From: Micrococcaceae bacterium Sec5.8
Lineage (GTDB): Bacteria; Actinomycetota; Actinomycetes; Actinomycetales; Micrococcaceae
NCBI GenBank assembly: GCA_039636775.1
Contig: CP143429.1
Coordinates: 930,001-994,000 of the forward strand
Reading direction: 5' to 3'
DNA length: 64,000 nucleotides
Under the pieces are notes generated by a model. The model was given only the letters and a program-made list of their open reading frames with translations. It ran no database searches and was not told where the DNA came from. Below are positions 17,425 through 25,407 of the stretch, in pieces; position 1 is the stretch's first letter; each line of letters begins with the position of its first letter. The position numbers and the translations under genes are program-made.

Positions 17425-18213
17425 GTGCTCCTGGCCCTGATGCAGGCGAATGCCGCCGTGCTGGATGTTGAAGCCAACTGCGGCGCTATTGACGCGGCCG
17501 CTGCCACGGCGGCCGCCGCAGGCGCCCGCCTGCTGCTCACTCCCGAGCTTTTTCCGGTGGGGTATGCCCCCTTGCGGCTCCGGGCGGACCTTGATCCGGC
17601 GGTACTGGCACCCCTCCGGCGGACCCTGGCGGAGATCGCCCGCAGGAACGGCGTCGCGCTGGTGTACTCCCTCCCCGCCGTCGGCGCAGCAGGGCAGTGG
17701 CAGATTACGGCAACGCTGGTCGACGAGAACGGGACCGAACTCCTCAATTACGCCAAGGTCCATCTTTTCGGCCCGGACGAACGCGAGGCGTTCGTCCCTT
17801 CCGAGGCAGGGCCCTGCGTCGTGGACTTCCACGGGGTGAAAACCGCACTGGTCATCTGCTACGACGTGGAGTTTCCGGAATCCGTCCGCGCCGCCGCGGT
17901 GGGCGGCGCCGAACTGGTGCTGGTGCCGACGGCTCTCGGCGAGGGGTTCGAGGCAGTGCCGCAGCTGCTGGTCCGGGCCCGGGCGCTGGAGAACCACGTG
18001 ACGGTGGCCTACGCCAACCACTCCGGCACCGAAGATGGTTGTGCCTTCCTCGGCGGCAGCGTCATCGCGGGCCCCGACGGCGTCCTCCTGGCCTCGGCCG
18101 GCACCGGGACGCAGCTGCTGTTCGCCGATGTGCCGGCGCCAGCGCCGTCCGCCCCGGACGTGGCGTACCTGGCTGATCTCCGGCCGGAGACCTACCGGTC
18201 GTGGAACGGCTGA
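17425..18213 (+). CDS. davA: Nitrilase-family amidase, probable 5-aminovaleramidase (DavA-like)
   Basis: A 262-residue carbon-nitrogen hydrolase with the full Glu-Lys-Cys triad: Glu41 (LLTPELFPVGY), Lys111 (NYAKVHLFG) and Cys145 (VICYDVEFPE). Length and segments such as GAELVLVPTA, VRARALENHVTVAYAN and the closing YLADLRPETY closely recall Pseudomonas DavA, which hydrolyses 5-aminopentanamide to 5-aminovalerate in lysine breakdown. This assignment is strengthened by the DavB-like monooxygenase 3.3 kb away. GTG 17425 is chosen because GAGG lies 8 nt before it and the family begins with this strand; the frame is open further upstream. The 3' end overlaps the converging PucR gene by 22 bp. Another short-chain omega-amidase role is possible. 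Confidence 0.75.
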   Translation: MLLALMQANAAVLDVEANCGAIDAAAATAAAAGARLLLTPELFPVGYAPLRLRADLDPAVLAPLRRTLAEIARRNGVALVYSLPAVGAAGQWQITATLVDENGTELLNYAKVHLFGPDEREAFVPSEAGPCVVDFHGVKTALVICYDVEFPESVRAAAVGGAELVLVPTALGEGFEAVPQLLVRARALENHVTVAYANHSGTEDGCAFLGGSVIAGPDGVLLASAGTGTQLLFADVPAPAPSAPDVAYLADLRPETYRSWNG

Positions 18214-19856
18214 CCGGGAAGCCCGTCCACGTACTGCAGTGCAATCCAGAGCTCCGCCCGGGCCTGCGCCTGGTTGAGGTCCATCTCCAGGAGCTCCCCG
18301 AGGATGCCGATTTGCCGGCGGACGCTGTTGCGGTGAAGGCCCGTGGACTTCGCCGTCGCATCCCAGCTGCCGTTCGCCCCAAGCCATGCGCTGAGGACGC
18401 CCAGCAGGGCATCCCGCTTCTGAGGTTCCAGTGACAGCGCAGGGCCCAGCAGGCGGGTGGCCAGCATGGCGCCGGCTTCCTTGCCCAGCAGCCCGGTGAC
18501 AGACCAGGTAATCTCATCGACGCGGACGCTCCGTCCTGACGACGCCACGCGGCCGCGCAGGGACCAGGCACGCTGGTAGGACGCCGGCAGACCGGAAAGT
18601 TCCGCGGTGCTGCCGATGACGAGGCGCCACCCCAGGCGTTCAACGCCGGCCAGCACGGCGTCGTCCACCTTCAGCCGGGTGATTGCGGCAAAGCCGTCCT
18701 CGGTGATCTCCACCAGCTTGGTGTCAAACATCCGCCGCCACTCCAGCAGTTCCCGGACCGGACTGTCGCCGGAGCGGCCGGTGCGGCCCGGGGCCGTGCC
18801 GGCCGCCGGTCCCTCCATGCCGCGGGCAGCCTCGGGGCGGAGCCCCAAAACAACGCGCAGCGGCCCGGACCGCGTGGAGGAGACGCTTTGCGCCAGCAGA
18901 TCCTTGAGTCCGTTGACATGGCGGGTCCCGCCGGAGTCCGCGCTGTCCGGATGCAGCAACAGTGCGGTGGCGAGCTGGCTCGGGGCCAGCGAGCCGCTGG
19001 TGCGTTGCCGGACCAGCAGTTCCAGCAGCCCGACGGCGGTGGAGACCACGCTGTTTTGCGCCGGGGTCAGCGGGGCGTCGGTGCCGAGGATCAGCGCGCC
19101 CAGGGTGGCGTCCCGGGTGCTGCGCAGGGGATATCCGAAGACCAGTGCGGAGCCCGCCGTGGCGAACGAGTCCAGCTCCACGCGGGGGCCGCTGCCGGAC
19201 AGCAGCCTCGCCAGCAGGGGCTGGAGCGTCGGCAGGTCCACGCCCGGGGCGGGACGCCCGCCGGGCGTGCCGGCGGCCCCGCGGGCACGCGGCCGCCCGT
19301 CGGCGCCCACGAGCACCGCCCAGACCGGAACCCGCTGGGCGAGGGCGGCCAGGAGCTCATGTTCCGGGCGGGCCGACAGGACGGCGCGCATGAGCTGGCG
19401 GTTGGTGTCGGCGAGCTGCCGGAACGTCGTGGCGGTGTCCGATTCCAGCAGCTGGGAAAATTCCAGGCCGACGGCGGCGAAGGGAACGGTTTTCGGGACG
19501 GCAACGAGGGTCAGGTTGTGCCGCCGGCAGGCGAGGACCACGGAGTCCGGCACGGTATCGAAGTAGGGTTCCAGGCCGAAGCCCAGCGCAGAGACGCGGG
19601 CCTCGACCAGCCGCTGCACATAGGCATCCACGAAGTCCTCCCGGCCGCCCGCGCCCAGGAAAGGCAGGCCGGCGGTGAGCAGGAACTCACCATCGAGCAG
19701 GTAGGGGGTGGGATCCTCCAGTTCGCTTGGCTCCACCCAGCGCAGCCGCTCGTCCCCGTTGCCGCCGTCGTGCAGGAGGGACAGTTCCGGCGGCAGCTGG
19801 CGCAGAAACTGGGCGAGGGTGACGAATCCCAGCCGCTCGGGATCCTCAGCAGTCAT
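18192..19856 (-). CDS. PucR-family transcriptional regulator
   Basis: About 554 residues. The N-terminal half is a PucR sensing domain (LGFVTLAQFLRQLP, then DGEFLLTAGLPF), followed by a GGDEF-like/CdaR middle region, and the C-terminus carries the PucR helix-turn-helix (about 500-550, WDATAKSTGLHRNSVRRQIGILGELL). Such regulators usually activate neighbouring amine, purine or amino-acid degradation genes in response to the substrate. It sits between the amidase and the divergently transcribed permease-monooxygenase pair, so it is the likely local regulator of lysine use. ATG 19856 is used; a GTG three codons earlier is also open, and no clear ribosome site helps to choose. Confidence 0.88.
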   Translation of the reverse strand: MTAEDPERLGFVTLAQFLRQLPPELSLLHDGGNGDERLRWVEPSELEDPTPYLLDGEFLLTAGLPFLGAGGREDFVDAYVQRLVEARVSALGFGLEPYFDTVPDSVVLACRRHNLTLVAVPKTVPFAAVGLEFSQLLESDTATTFRQLADTNRQLMRAVLSARPEHELLAALAQRVPVWAVLVGADGRPRARGAAGTPGGRPAPGVDLPTLQPLLARLLSGSGPRVELDSFATAGSALVFGYPLRSTRDATLGALILGTDAPLTPAQNSVVSTAVGLLELLVRQRTSGSLAPSQLATALLLHPDSADSGGTRHVNGLKDLLAQSVSSTRSGPLRVVLGLRPEAARGMEGPAAGTAPGRTGRSGDSPVRELLEWRRMFDTKLVEITEDGFAAITRLKVDDAVLAGVERLGWRLVIGSTAELSGLPASYQRAWSLRGRVASSGRSVRVDEITWSVTGLLGKEAGAMLATRLLGPALSLEPQKRDALLGVLSAWLGANGSWDATAKSTGLHRNSVRRQIGILGELLEMDLNQAQARAELWIALQYVDGLPGQPFHDR

Positions 19857-19899
19857 GGCCGCCACTGCCGGGCCACGCGACGGGATTCAGGGCGATAAG

Positions 19900-19963
19900 T
19901 CTCATGACTGAAGACTACAGGGCGATTTGCACAACCATGAGAGCTGGCTCACAAGCTTAGGGT
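19900..19963 (+). promoter_or_regulatory. Divergent control region with inverted repeat and -10 box
   Basis: TCTCATG (19900-19906) is mirrored by CATGAGA (19936-19942) in the gap between the PucR gene and the permease, a candidate regulator site. TAGGGT (19958-19963) could be the permease -10 with a leader of about 37 nt. No good -35 was found. Confidence 0.35.
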
Positions 19964-20006
19964 GGACCCCGGGGAAAGACCACTACTGCAGATAAGGGCG
20001 TCAACG

Positions 20007-21548
20007 ATGACTGTGCCAACTCTCGCCGGGGAACGGCCGCCGGCCACTCCGCAACGTCCCGGCCTGGCGGCGCAACTGCTCCGTCGCAAACCGATCGGAC
20101 AGCTGGTCCGCGAAGCCGAAACAGGCCACGGCGGCACCGGGCTGGTCCGCAGCTTCGGTGTGCTGCACCTGACGATGATCAGCGTAGGCGCCACCCTCGG
20201 CACCGGCATTCTGGTGATCCTCGGCGAATCCGTACCGCTCGCTGGACCGGCCATCTGGATCTCCTTCGCGATCGCCGGCCTGGCAGCGCTGCTCTCCGCC
20301 GTGTCCTACGCCGAAATGGCCGGGCTTGTTCCGGCGGCCGGGTCAAGTTACTCCTACACCTACGCGACCATGGGCGAAGGCATGGCCTGGATCTGCGGCT
20401 GGTGCCTCGTGCTCGAATACGCCGTGTCCGTGGCCGCCGTCGCCGTGGGCGCCGGCCAGTACGTCAATGAGGCCCTCAACGTCTTCGGACTGGCACTGCC
20501 GGACGCCATCTCGCAGCCCCCCGGAGACGGCGGCGTGCTCAACGCCCCGGCCATGGTCATCGTGGCCCTTGCCATGGCGCTGCTGGTCCGCGGCGCCAAG
20601 GAAAGCGCCGGGATCAACACCGCCATTGTGCTGATCAAGGTCGGCATCCTGGTGTTCTTCTGCGCCGTGGCCTTCACGGCCTTTAACGCCGCACACTTTG
20701 AGCCGCTGCTGCCCATGGGTGCAGCCGGCGTCTCGGCGGCCGCCTCCCGGGTGTTCTTCTCCTACATCGGATTCGACGCCGCCTCCACAGCCGGTGAGGA
20801 AGCCCGCAACCCGAAGCGTGATCTGCCGCGGGCCATCCTGCTCTCGATGCTGATCGTCACCACCATCTACGTGCTCGTCGCGGTCGCGGCAATCGGTGCG
20901 CGGCCGTGGGGCTGGTTTGACGGCACAGAAGCCGCGCTCGTGAAAATTCTGGAGGAAACCACCGGGCAGCCCTGGATCGGGCTGGTGTTCGCCGTCGGCG
21001 CCGTCCTGGCCATCGCCAGCATCGTGCTCACGGTCCTCTACGGACAGACCCGCATCCTGCTCGCCATGGCCCGGGACGGGATGGTCCCCAAAATCTTCGG
21101 CCGCGTCTCGCCCCGCACCGGCACCCCGGTTGCCGGGACCCTGATTGTGGGGCTCGTCGTCGCCCTCACCGCAGGCCTGGTCCCGCTCGGAGCGCTGGCG
21201 GACGCCACCAGCATCGGCACGCTCTTCGCCTTCGCCCTGGTCAACATCGCCGTGATCCACCTCAGGCGCCGCCGGCCGGAACTTCCGCGCAGCTTCCGCG
21301 TTCCGCTGTTCCCACTGACCCCGCTCCTTGGAGCCGCGATGTGCGGGTACCTCATGCTCAATCTCGGCGCCGAGACCTGGGTGGTCTTTGGCCTGTGGAT
21401 GCTGGCAGGGCTCGCCGTGTACTTCGGCTACAGCCGCCGGCACTCCCGGGTGGCGGCGCTCAGCGACGAGGAATACGGTGAACTAACCGGCCCAACCACC
21501 TCCGGCACTCTTTCCAGCTCGGAACCGACGAAAGCGCACCGCTCATGA
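20007..21548 (+). CDS. APC-family amino-acid permease, probably for lysine
   Basis: A 513-residue membrane protein with 12 or more helices of the cationic amino-acid transporter (CAT) branch of the APC superfamily. The first helix has MISVGATLGTGILVILGE, with the unwound GxG substrate site. Later EEARNPKRDLPRAILLSML is a family hallmark. ATG 20007 is chosen because AAGGG lies 8 nt before it; the frame is open further upstream but no family likeness exists there. It overlaps the following monooxygenase gene by 4 bp (ATGA), so the two are coupled. Being paired with a lysine 2-monooxygenase-like enzyme, lysine (or another basic amino acid) is the inferred substrate. Confidence 0.88.
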   Translation: MTVPTLAGERPPATPQRPGLAAQLLRRKPIGQLVREAETGHGGTGLVRSFGVLHLTMISVGATLGTGILVILGESVPLAGPAIWISFAIAGLAALLSAVSYAEMAGLVPAAGSSYSYTYATMGEGMAWICGWCLVLEYAVSVAAVAVGAGQYVNEALNVFGLALPDAISQPPGDGGVLNAPAMVIVALAMALLVRGAKESAGINTAIVLIKVGILVFFCAVAFTAFNAAHFEPLLPMGAAGVSAAASRVFFSYIGFDAASTAGEEARNPKRDLPRAILLSMLIVTTIYVLVAVAAIGARPWGWFDGTEAALVKILEETTGQPWIGLVFAVGAVLAIASIVLTVLYGQTRILLAMARDGMVPKIFGRVSPRTGTPVAGTLIVGLVVALTAGLVPLGALADATSIGTLFAFALVNIAVIHLRRRRPELPRSFRVPLFPLTPLLGAAMCGYLMLNLGAETWVVFGLWMLAGLAVYFGYSRRHSRVAALSDEEYGELTGPTTSGTLSSSEPTKAHRS

Positions 21549-23239
21549 CAACCGCCACAGAACTTCCAGCCCCCCGGCCGACGCCGGACGCCGGCGCGCC
21601 CATCACCATGCTGAATCCGGATTTCCCGTTCAGCTACGACCACTACCTGGCCCACCCCGACGGACTCGGCGCCATCCCCGAGGAGCTGTACGGCACGGAA
21701 GTTGCTGTGGTGGGCGCCGGGCTCTCAGGACTGGTTGCCGCCTACGAACTGATGAAGCTGGGCCTGCGGCCGGTCCTCTACGAAGCCGACCAGATCGGCG
21801 GCCGGCTGCGGACCGCGAGTTTCCCCTCCGCCGCCGGCGTCGTGGCCGACCTCGGCGGGATGCGCTTCCCGGTCTCCGGCAAGGCGTTCTACCACTACGT
21901 CGAGCTGCTCGGGCTGCAGACCGCGGAATTCCCCAACCCGCTGGCTGCCGTGACCTCCAGCACCGTGATCGAACTGGCCGGGCAGAAGCACTATGCCCGC
22001 ACCCCGGCGGACCTCCCGCCGTTCTTCCGGGAAGTCGCCGAGGCCTGGAAAGCCGCCGTCAACGACGGCGCCCAGTTCGCGCAGATGCAGGATGCCATCC
22101 GGGCCCGGGACACGGCCCGGATCAAGGAACTGTGGAACGCGCTCCTTCCCCTGCTGGACGAACAGACCTTCTACGGGTTCATCGCCGGCAGCGACTCCTT
22201 CAAGCAGGCCGGGTTCGCCCACCGGGAGGCTTTCGGCCAGGTGGGCTTCGGTACCGGCGGCTGGGACACGGACTTCCCCAACTCCATCCTGGAGATCCTG
22301 CGCGTGGTTTACACGGACGCCGATGACGCCCACCGATCAATCGACGGCGGAGCGCAACGGCTCCCGGAAGCGCTCTGGGAGCACGCGCCGTCGGGCATGG
22401 TCCACTGGCCCGAGGGGACGTCGCTGGCGTCGCTGCACGCGGGAGCGCCGCGGGGCGCCGTCGACAGGATTGCCCGGGACGGCAGCGGCGACTTCCGCGT
22501 CCGGGAACGGTGGGGACGCGAGGCCCCCTACCCGGCCGTCATCACCACGTGCCAGTCGTGGTTGCTCTCAACCCGGATCCACACCGAAGAGACCTTGTTC
22601 CCGGCCCAGCTGTGGACGGCGATCGAACGCTCGCACTACATGCAGTCGTCCAAGACGTTCGTGATGGTCGACCGGCCGTTCTGGAAGGACGTTGACCCGG
22701 TGACGGGCCGCGAGGTGATGTCCATGACGCTGACGGACCGGCTGAACCGGGCCACCTACCTGCTGGATAACGGGCCGGACCAGCCTGCCGTGATCCTGCT
22801 GTCCTACACCTGGAACGATGACGCGCTGAAATGGCTGTCCCTCGACGCGGACCAGCGGGTGGAGCTCATGCTGCACTCCCTCGCGCAGATCTACCCGGAC
22901 GTGGACATTGCCAGCCACATCGTCGGCCAGCCCATCACCGTCTCCTGGGAAGCGGATCCGAACTTCATGGGGGCTTTCAAAGCCAACCTGCCGGGGCACT
23001 ACCGCTACCAGCAGCGGATTTTCAGCCACTTCAAGCAAGACCAGCTGCCCGAGCGGCAGCGCGGCATCTTCCTGGCCGGCGACGACGTCTCCTTCACCGC
23101 GGGCTGGGCCGAAGGCGCCGTCACCACCGGGCTGAACGCGGTCTGGGGAGTGGTCAACCACCTGGGCGGGCGCTCTGCGGCCGGGAACCCCGGACCGGGC
23201 GATGTGCTGGACGAGCTGGGCCCGATCTCCCTGGACTAG
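21545..23239 (+). CDS. davB: Flavin amino-acid monooxygenase, probable lysine 2-monooxygenase (DavB-like)
   Basis: A 564-residue flavoprotein of the amine-oxidase fold. The FAD-binding motif VAVVGAGLSGLVAAYELM (53-70) and GGRLRTASF are followed by LGGMRFPVSGKAFYHYVE. The C-terminal FAD region is GIFLAGDDVSFTAGWAEGAV. From the NPDFPFSYDHYLAHP start to the NPGPGDVLDELGPISL end it follows Pseudomonas lysine 2-monooxygenase much more closely than ordinary monoamine oxidases. The tryptophan 2-monooxygenase IaaM is a more distant relative. Family chemistry is oxidative decarboxylation of an amino acid to the amide one carbon shorter; for lysine this is 5-aminovaleramide, the substrate of the nearby amidase. 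It is coupled by a 4-bp overlap to the permease. Confidence 0.82.
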   Translation: MTTATELPAPRPTPDAGAPITMLNPDFPFSYDHYLAHPDGLGAIPEELYGTEVAVVGAGLSGLVAAYELMKLGLRPVLYEADQIGGRLRTASFPSAAGVVADLGGMRFPVSGKAFYHYVELLGLQTAEFPNPLAAVTSSTVIELAGQKHYARTPADLPPFFREVAEAWKAAVNDGAQFAQMQDAIRARDTARIKELWNALLPLLDEQTFYGFIAGSDSFKQAGFAHREAFGQVGFGTGGWDTDFPNSILEILRVVYTDADDAHRSIDGGAQRLPEALWEHAPSGMVHWPEGTSLASLHAGAPRGAVDRIARDGSGDFRVRERWGREAPYPAVITTCQSWLLSTRIHTEETLFPAQLWTAIERSHYMQSSKTFVMVDRPFWKDVDPVTGREVMSMTLTDRLNRATYLLDNGPDQPAVILLSYTWNDDALKWLSLDADQRVELMLHSLAQIYPDVDIASHIVGQPITVSWEADPNFMGAFKANLPGHYRYQQRIFSHFKQDQLPERQRGIFLAGDDVSFTAGWAEGAVTTGLNAVWGVVNHLGGRSAAGNPGPGDVLDELGPISLD

Positions 23240-23253
23240 GGCCCTGCGCGGGC

Positions 23254-23772
23254 TCAGCCGTGCAGTTCCTTGTGTGCGCGGGCCAGCTCCTGGTAGTGCG
23301 CTGCGTTCTGCTGGACGCCGGCGAACTCCGCGTCGCTGAGCTCGCGGCGGACCTTGGCCGGCACGCCGGCGACCAGCGAGCGCGGCGGGATGCGCGTGCC
23401 CTCCAGCACCACGGCGCCGGCGGCGATCAGGGAGCCGGCGCCGATGACCGCCCCGTTGAGGATGGTGGCGCTCATGCCGATCAGACAGTCGTCCTCGACC
23501 GTGCAGCCATGCACGACGGCGCTGTGGCCCACGCTGACCCGGGCCCCCACCGTGCAGGGGAATCCCGGGTCCGCGTGCAGCACCACGTTGTCCTGCAGGT
23601 TGGTCCCGGCACCCACGGTGATCGCGGCGGTGTCTGCCCGGACGGAAACGCCGTAGAAGGCGCTGGAGTTCTCGGCGAGGGCCGCCTTGCCGATTACCGA
23701 GGCGCTCGGGGCGATGAAGGCGGATTCGTGGACGGCCGGGGTATCGCCGGCGAAAGCATAAAGAGGAGCCAT
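23254..23772 (-). CDS. Gamma-class carbonic anhydrase-like protein
   Basis: A 172-residue left-handed beta-helix protein built from hexapeptide repeats. The conserved His residues of the gamma-carbonic anhydrase/PaaY group are present (VVLHADPGFPCTVG and VGHSAVVHGCTV), giving the three zinc/iron ligands at the trimer interface. It may hydrate CO2, but many members of this family have no shown activity or act in CoA-ester metabolism. The ATG at 23772 lies 6 nt after a TAGGCT box, so the transcript is probably leaderless. It converges with the davB gene, with only 14 bp between, and does not obviously belong to the lysine island. Confidence 0.9.
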   Translation of the reverse strand: MAPLYAFAGDTPAVHESAFIAPSASVIGKAALAENSSAFYGVSVRADTAAITVGAGTNLQDNVVLHADPGFPCTVGARVSVGHSAVVHGCTVEDDCLIGMSATILNGAVIGAGSLIAAGAVVLEGTRIPPRSLVAGVPAKVRRELSDAEFAGVQQNAAHYQELARAHKELHG

Positions 23773-23778
23773 GCGTCC

Positions 23779-23784
23779 AGCCTA
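23779..23784 (-). promoter_or_regulatory. -10 box, leaderless start of the carbonic anhydrase gene
   Basis: TAGGCT on the minus strand ends 6 nt before the ATG. Confidence 0.5.
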
Positions 23785-23830
23785 GGTCACAGGCTCTTGC
23801 CCCCGGCCCGGCGCCCCCGCATCCGTTGAA

Positions 23831-23878
23831 CTATCACTTGTGGTCCTTCTCAGCGCTGGGAGCCACCACAAGTGATAG
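23831..23878. repeat. Long perfect inverted repeat between methyltransferase and carbonic anhydrase genes
   Basis: CTATCACTTGTGGT (23831-23844) pairs perfectly over 14 bp with ACCACAAGTGATAG (23865-23878). The 20-nt loop holds a second small palindrome, CAGCGCTG. There is no T-run. It may be a terminator for the methyltransferase or a dispersed extragenic palindrome; no second copy is seen here. Confidence 0.85.
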
Positions 23879-23893
23879 CGCAACAGGTGGAGC

Positions 23894-24286
23894 TCAGGCG
23901 GGGGAGCGGAGAACTGTCACGCCCTGGCCGGGAGGGACGACGGCGATCGGCGCGCCGGGCGCGGCGACGCGTTCCAGCTCTTGCACGACGGCGTCCCAGT
24001 CCTCCGGCGGCAGTCCGGCAAGGGCGTCCACCGCCCAAACCGACGGGAACGCCGAGTCAGCGAACGGCAGGGGCGCCGGACCCGCCACCGAGGCCTCGAG
24101 CCCGTGCGCCCGTGCGGCATGGATATTCTCTTCGGACGGGTCCACGCCGGTGAAGTGGATGCCGGACTGGACAAAGCGCAGCCCGTCCGTGCCCCGCCCG
24201 CAGGCCAGGCCCAGCACAGCCTTGCGGCCTTCGGCTTTGAGCAGGGTTACGAACTCAGTCAGCGGGTCTTTCGGGGAAAGTGCCAT
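23894..24286 (-). CDS. Small SAM-dependent methyltransferase-like protein
   Basis: About 130 residues with the core of a class I methyltransferase. Motif I is VLGLACGRGTDGLRFV, the acidic end of strand 2 is in FTGVDPSEENIHAAR, and motif IV-like ADSAFPSVWAVDALAGLPPEDW follows. It is shorter than most members (180-250 residues) and lacks the usual C-terminal strands, so it may be a minimal or non-catalytic version. The substrate is unknown. ATG 24286 was preferred to a TTG four codons earlier; AGGGG sits almost directly before it, too near to be a normal ribosome site. It lies downstream of purU in the same direction with only about 20 bp between, so it is probably transcribed with it. Confidence 0.7.
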   Translation of the reverse strand: MALSPKDPLTEFVTLLKAEGRKAVLGLACGRGTDGLRFVQSGIHFTGVDPSEENIHAARAHGLEASVAGPAPLPFADSAFPSVWAVDALAGLPPEDWDAVVQELERVAAPGAPIAVVPPGQGVTVLRSPA

Positions 24287-24307
24287 ACCCCTATTCAATG
24301 ACCGGGA

Positions 24308-25168
24308 TCAGTTGAAAACAACCGTCCGGTTTCCGTCCAGCAGGACCCGGTGCTCGGCATGCCACTGCACGGCCTGGGCCAGGGTGCGGCCCTCCACGTC
24401 CCGGCCCATTTGAACAAACTGTTCGGCGGTGCGCCGGTGATCCACCCGGATGACTTCCTGCTCGATGATGGGTCCCTCGTCCAGGGCAGCGGTGACGTAA
24501 TGGGCGGTGGCGCCGATGAGCTTCACACCGCGGGCGTGCGCCTGGTGGTAGGGCTTGGCTCCCTTGAAGGAGGGCAGGAAGGAGTGGTGGATGTTGATGG
24601 CCTTGCCGGTCAGCTGCTGGCACAGGTCGTCCGAGATGATCTGCATGTAGCGGGCGAGGACTGTGAGTTCAATATCGTGCTCGGCCATCAGTGCCCGGAG
24701 CTGGTCCTCGGCCTGGTCCTTGGTGGCCGCCGTGACCGGAATGTGGTGGAACTTGATGCCGTAGAACTCCGCCAGGCCCGCCAGGTCCCGGTGGTTGGAC
24801 ACGATGGCCGGGATCTCGATCGGCAGGGTGCCGGAACGCTGCAGGAACAAGAGGTCATTGAGGCAGTGCGCGGACGTGCTGGCCATCAACAGGGTCCGGA
24901 TTTTCCGGCCGGCCGGGTTGAGGTTCCACTGCATTCCGAACGCCAGGGCCACGGGTTCCAGCGCTGCCCGCAGTTCCGGCTCCGGGACCGCCGTCGTGGC
25001 TTCCACGCGCATAAAGAACGTGCCGGTGCCCTGGCTGCCGTACTGCTGCGAGTCCGTAATATTGCAGCCCGCCACGAGCAGGGCCCCCGCGACGGCGTGC
25101 ACAATCCCGGGGCGGTCCGGGCAGGAGAGGGTCAGGATATAGGAAGCGGTCAGCTCGGTCTCAGTCAC
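24308..25168 (-). CDS. purU: Formyltetrahydrofolate deformylase
   Basis: A 286-residue enzyme that hydrolyses 10-formyl-THF to formate and THF, balancing one-carbon pools and feeding formate to PurT. The N-terminal ACT domain starts SYILTLSCPDRPGIVHAVAG. The C-terminal formyl-transferase fold has KIRTLLMASTSAHCLNDLLF, the catalytic His in INIHHSFLPSFKGAKPYHQA and GATAHYVTAALDEGPII. The start is GTG 25168, chosen because the ACT domain begins there and a TAGGCT box ends 7 nt before it (leaderless); the frame is open further upstream. It is divergent from the ZTP-riboswitch-controlled glyA-folD pair, so genes of 10-formyl-THF use and supply face each other. Confidence 0.93.
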   Translation of the reverse strand: MTETELTASYILTLSCPDRPGIVHAVAGALLVAGCNITDSQQYGSQGTGTFFMRVEATTAVPEPELRAALEPVALAFGMQWNLNPAGRKIRTLLMASTSAHCLNDLLFLQRSGTLPIEIPAIVSNHRDLAGLAEFYGIKFHHIPVTAATKDQAEDQLRALMAEHDIELTVLARYMQIISDDLCQQLTGKAINIHHSFLPSFKGAKPYHQAHARGVKLIGATAHYVTAALDEGPIIEQEVIRVDHRRTAEQFVQMGRDVEGRTLAQAVQWHAEHRVLLDGNRTVVFN

Positions 25169-25175
25169 GCAAGAC

Positions 25176-25181
25176 AGCCTA
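25176..25181 (-). promoter_or_regulatory. -10 box, leaderless start of purU
   Basis: TAGGCT on the minus strand ends 7 nt before the GTG start. Confidence 0.5.
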
Positions 25182-25223
25182 CCCGCGCCGCACGGGGGCC
25201 GCGTCCGGGCCGCCGGGCTGGGG

Positions 25224-25229
25224 TATTCT
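25224..25229 (+). promoter_or_regulatory. -10 box of the riboswitch-glyA-folD transcript
   Basis: TATTCT fits the -10 consensus and places transcription start at about 25236, right at the 5' edge of the riboswitch. Confidence 0.55.
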
Positions 25230-25233
25230 GGAT

Positions 25234-25312
25234 GGGTCGCAACTGGCGTTGGGTGGTTAACCACCAGGGAGCGGCACACACGAAGACCACGGATCGTACG
25301 CCTGGGCCGAGG
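25234..25312 (+). ncRNA. ZTP/ZMP riboswitch (pfl motif) ahead of glyA-folD
   Basis: The sequence shows the pfl core: GGGTCGCAACTGGCG (25235-25249), the GGTGG...CCACC hairpin (25252-25265), CAGGGAGCGG (25264-25273), then a variable linker and the second conserved block CGCCTGGGC (25300-25308). This RNA binds ZTP/ZMP, which build up when 10-formyl-THF is short, and raises expression of one-carbon genes. glyA and folD are classic targets in actinobacteria. About 170 nt separate it from the glyA start; these hold a 10-bp GC hairpin (25385-25407) that may be part of the expression platform. Confidence 0.88.
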
Positions 25313-25384
25313 GTCATGTTTTCCGGTTGGCAGCACGCCGCTGCCCGCCCGCCGCCGGCATCCCACCAGGATCCGGCCCCTTGC

Positions 25385-25407
25385 ACGGCCCCGGTGTCCG
25401 GGGCCGT
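25385..25407 (+). promoter_or_regulatory. GC hairpin between riboswitch and glyA
   Basis: ACGGCCCCGG (25385-25394) pairs perfectly with CCGGGGCCGT (25398-25407) around a 3-nt loop. No T-run follows, so it is either a weak terminator or a structural part of the leader, placed where an expression platform would be. Confidence 0.5.

Noticed and set aside
19866..20006. Lysine riboswitch ahead of the amino-acid permease
   Set aside because: The gap is only about 140 bp and lacks the long conserved L-box core; a protein regulator sits next to it instead.
21545..23239. Auxin-type tryptophan 2-monooxygenase (IaaM)
   Set aside because: The fold and chemistry are related, but the N- and C-terminal segments and the paired amidase follow the lysine enzyme DavB more closely; kept only as an alternative.
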